Origin: Nitrospirota bacterium
GTDB taxonomy: Bacteria > Nitrospirota > Nitrospiria > Nitrospirales > UBA8639
Reading direction: 5' to 3'
Assembly: GCA_020355985.1 (NCBI GenBank)
Contig: CP070628.1
Coordinates: 1,535,184-1,540,653, forward strand
DNA: 5,470 nt
The notes under the pieces are model-generated. The model saw only the letters and a program-made list of their open reading frames with translations, was not told the origin of the DNA and searched no databases. Each line of letters begins with the position of its first letter. Positions within the stretch are counted from its first letter, which is position 1. Shown in pieces: positions 5,281 through 5,470 of this stretch. The translations under genes were made by a program, and so were the position numbers.

Positions 5281-5470
5281 TTATTCTAGAAGTAAGTCAG
5301 CCCGTCGATTAAATTGATGACAGCGATGTTCATCGTCAACATCACAGAGCACTAAGACATTACCATAGGAGACAATATCTAATCGGGTACGTGGAATTCC
5401 TAGATTAGCCAGATACTCCTTTACGGCTTTGGCCCTTTTAGCTCCTAACACCATGTTATAACTTTCACTC
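5281..5470 (-). CDS. OmpA/Pal-family peptidoglycan-binding domain, C-terminal fragment
   Basis: On the minus strand the frame is open from 5469 to a TAA at 5281-5283, giving the last 62 residues of a protein whose start lies beyond the window. SESYNMVLGAKRAKAVKEYL (1-20 of the fragment) matches the OmpA/Pal signature N-x-x-L-G-x-x-R-A-x-x-V-x-x-Y-L. LGIPRTRLDIVSYG (23-36) matches the next conserved block, and FNRRADLLLE (53-62) is the usual ending, NRRAD. Two cysteines (42 and 50) sit where many Pal-type proteins have a Cys pair between the 'SYG' and 'NRR' blocks. The domain binds the diaminopimelate of peptidoglycan noncovalently and anchors the outer membrane to the wall. Whether the full protein is a Pal lipoprotein, an OmpA porin or a MotB-like stator cannot be told without the N-terminus; the Cys pair favours Pal-type. 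Confidence 0.8.
   Translation of the reverse strand, partial: SESYNMVLGAKRAKAVKEYLANLGIPRTRLDIVSYGNVLVLCDVDDEHRCHQFNRRADLLLE

Overview
This window looks like ordinary chromosomal DNA from a Gram-negative, flagellated bacterium. It has a FlgM anti-sigma factor, a YcgR-type PilZ protein and an OmpA/Pal-type peptidoglycan-binding domain. Base composition is moderately AT-rich. Gene content would suit Nitrospirota or a related phylum, but the sequence alone does not fix the taxon. I see no rRNA, tRNA, CRISPR array, insertion sequence or phage gene.

Layout. (1) 2-172 (+) is the C-terminal end of an unrecognised protein. It converges on (2) 220-1119 (-), a stand-alone ferredoxin-NADP reductase-like flavoprotein. 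(3) A 121-bp divergent spacer carries a good sigma70-type promoter for flgM (1241-1540, +). A YcgR-like PilZ protein (1818-2471, +) follows after a 277-bp gap. (4) After a 312-bp gap comes a class I (AroF/G/H-type) DAHP synthase (2784-3860, +), which ends in a probable intrinsic terminator. (5) Converging on it is a two-gene minus-strand unit: a Fur-family metalloregulator (4425-4847), then, 17 bp downstream, a MerC-domain membrane protein with a His/Cys-rich tail (3913-4407). (6) About 340 bp without a convincing gene contain several short repeats. (7) The window ends in the C-terminal part of an OmpA/Pal-family protein (5281-5469, -).

How the genes fit together. FlgM (sigma28 control) and the PilZ protein (c-di-GMP control of motility) form a small motility-regulation pair. 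The Fur-family gene and merC form a likely metal-responsive operon. Its promoter has a perfect -35, TTGACA, and an extended -10. The -10 is overlapped by TTGCAA-N5-TTGCAA, which matches the operator motif described for the Streptomyces nickel regulator Nur. This suggests an autoregulated metal circuit and is the most interesting signal here. The DAHP synthase supplies the shikimate pathway and has no evident link to its neighbours. I found no convincing wholly new system.
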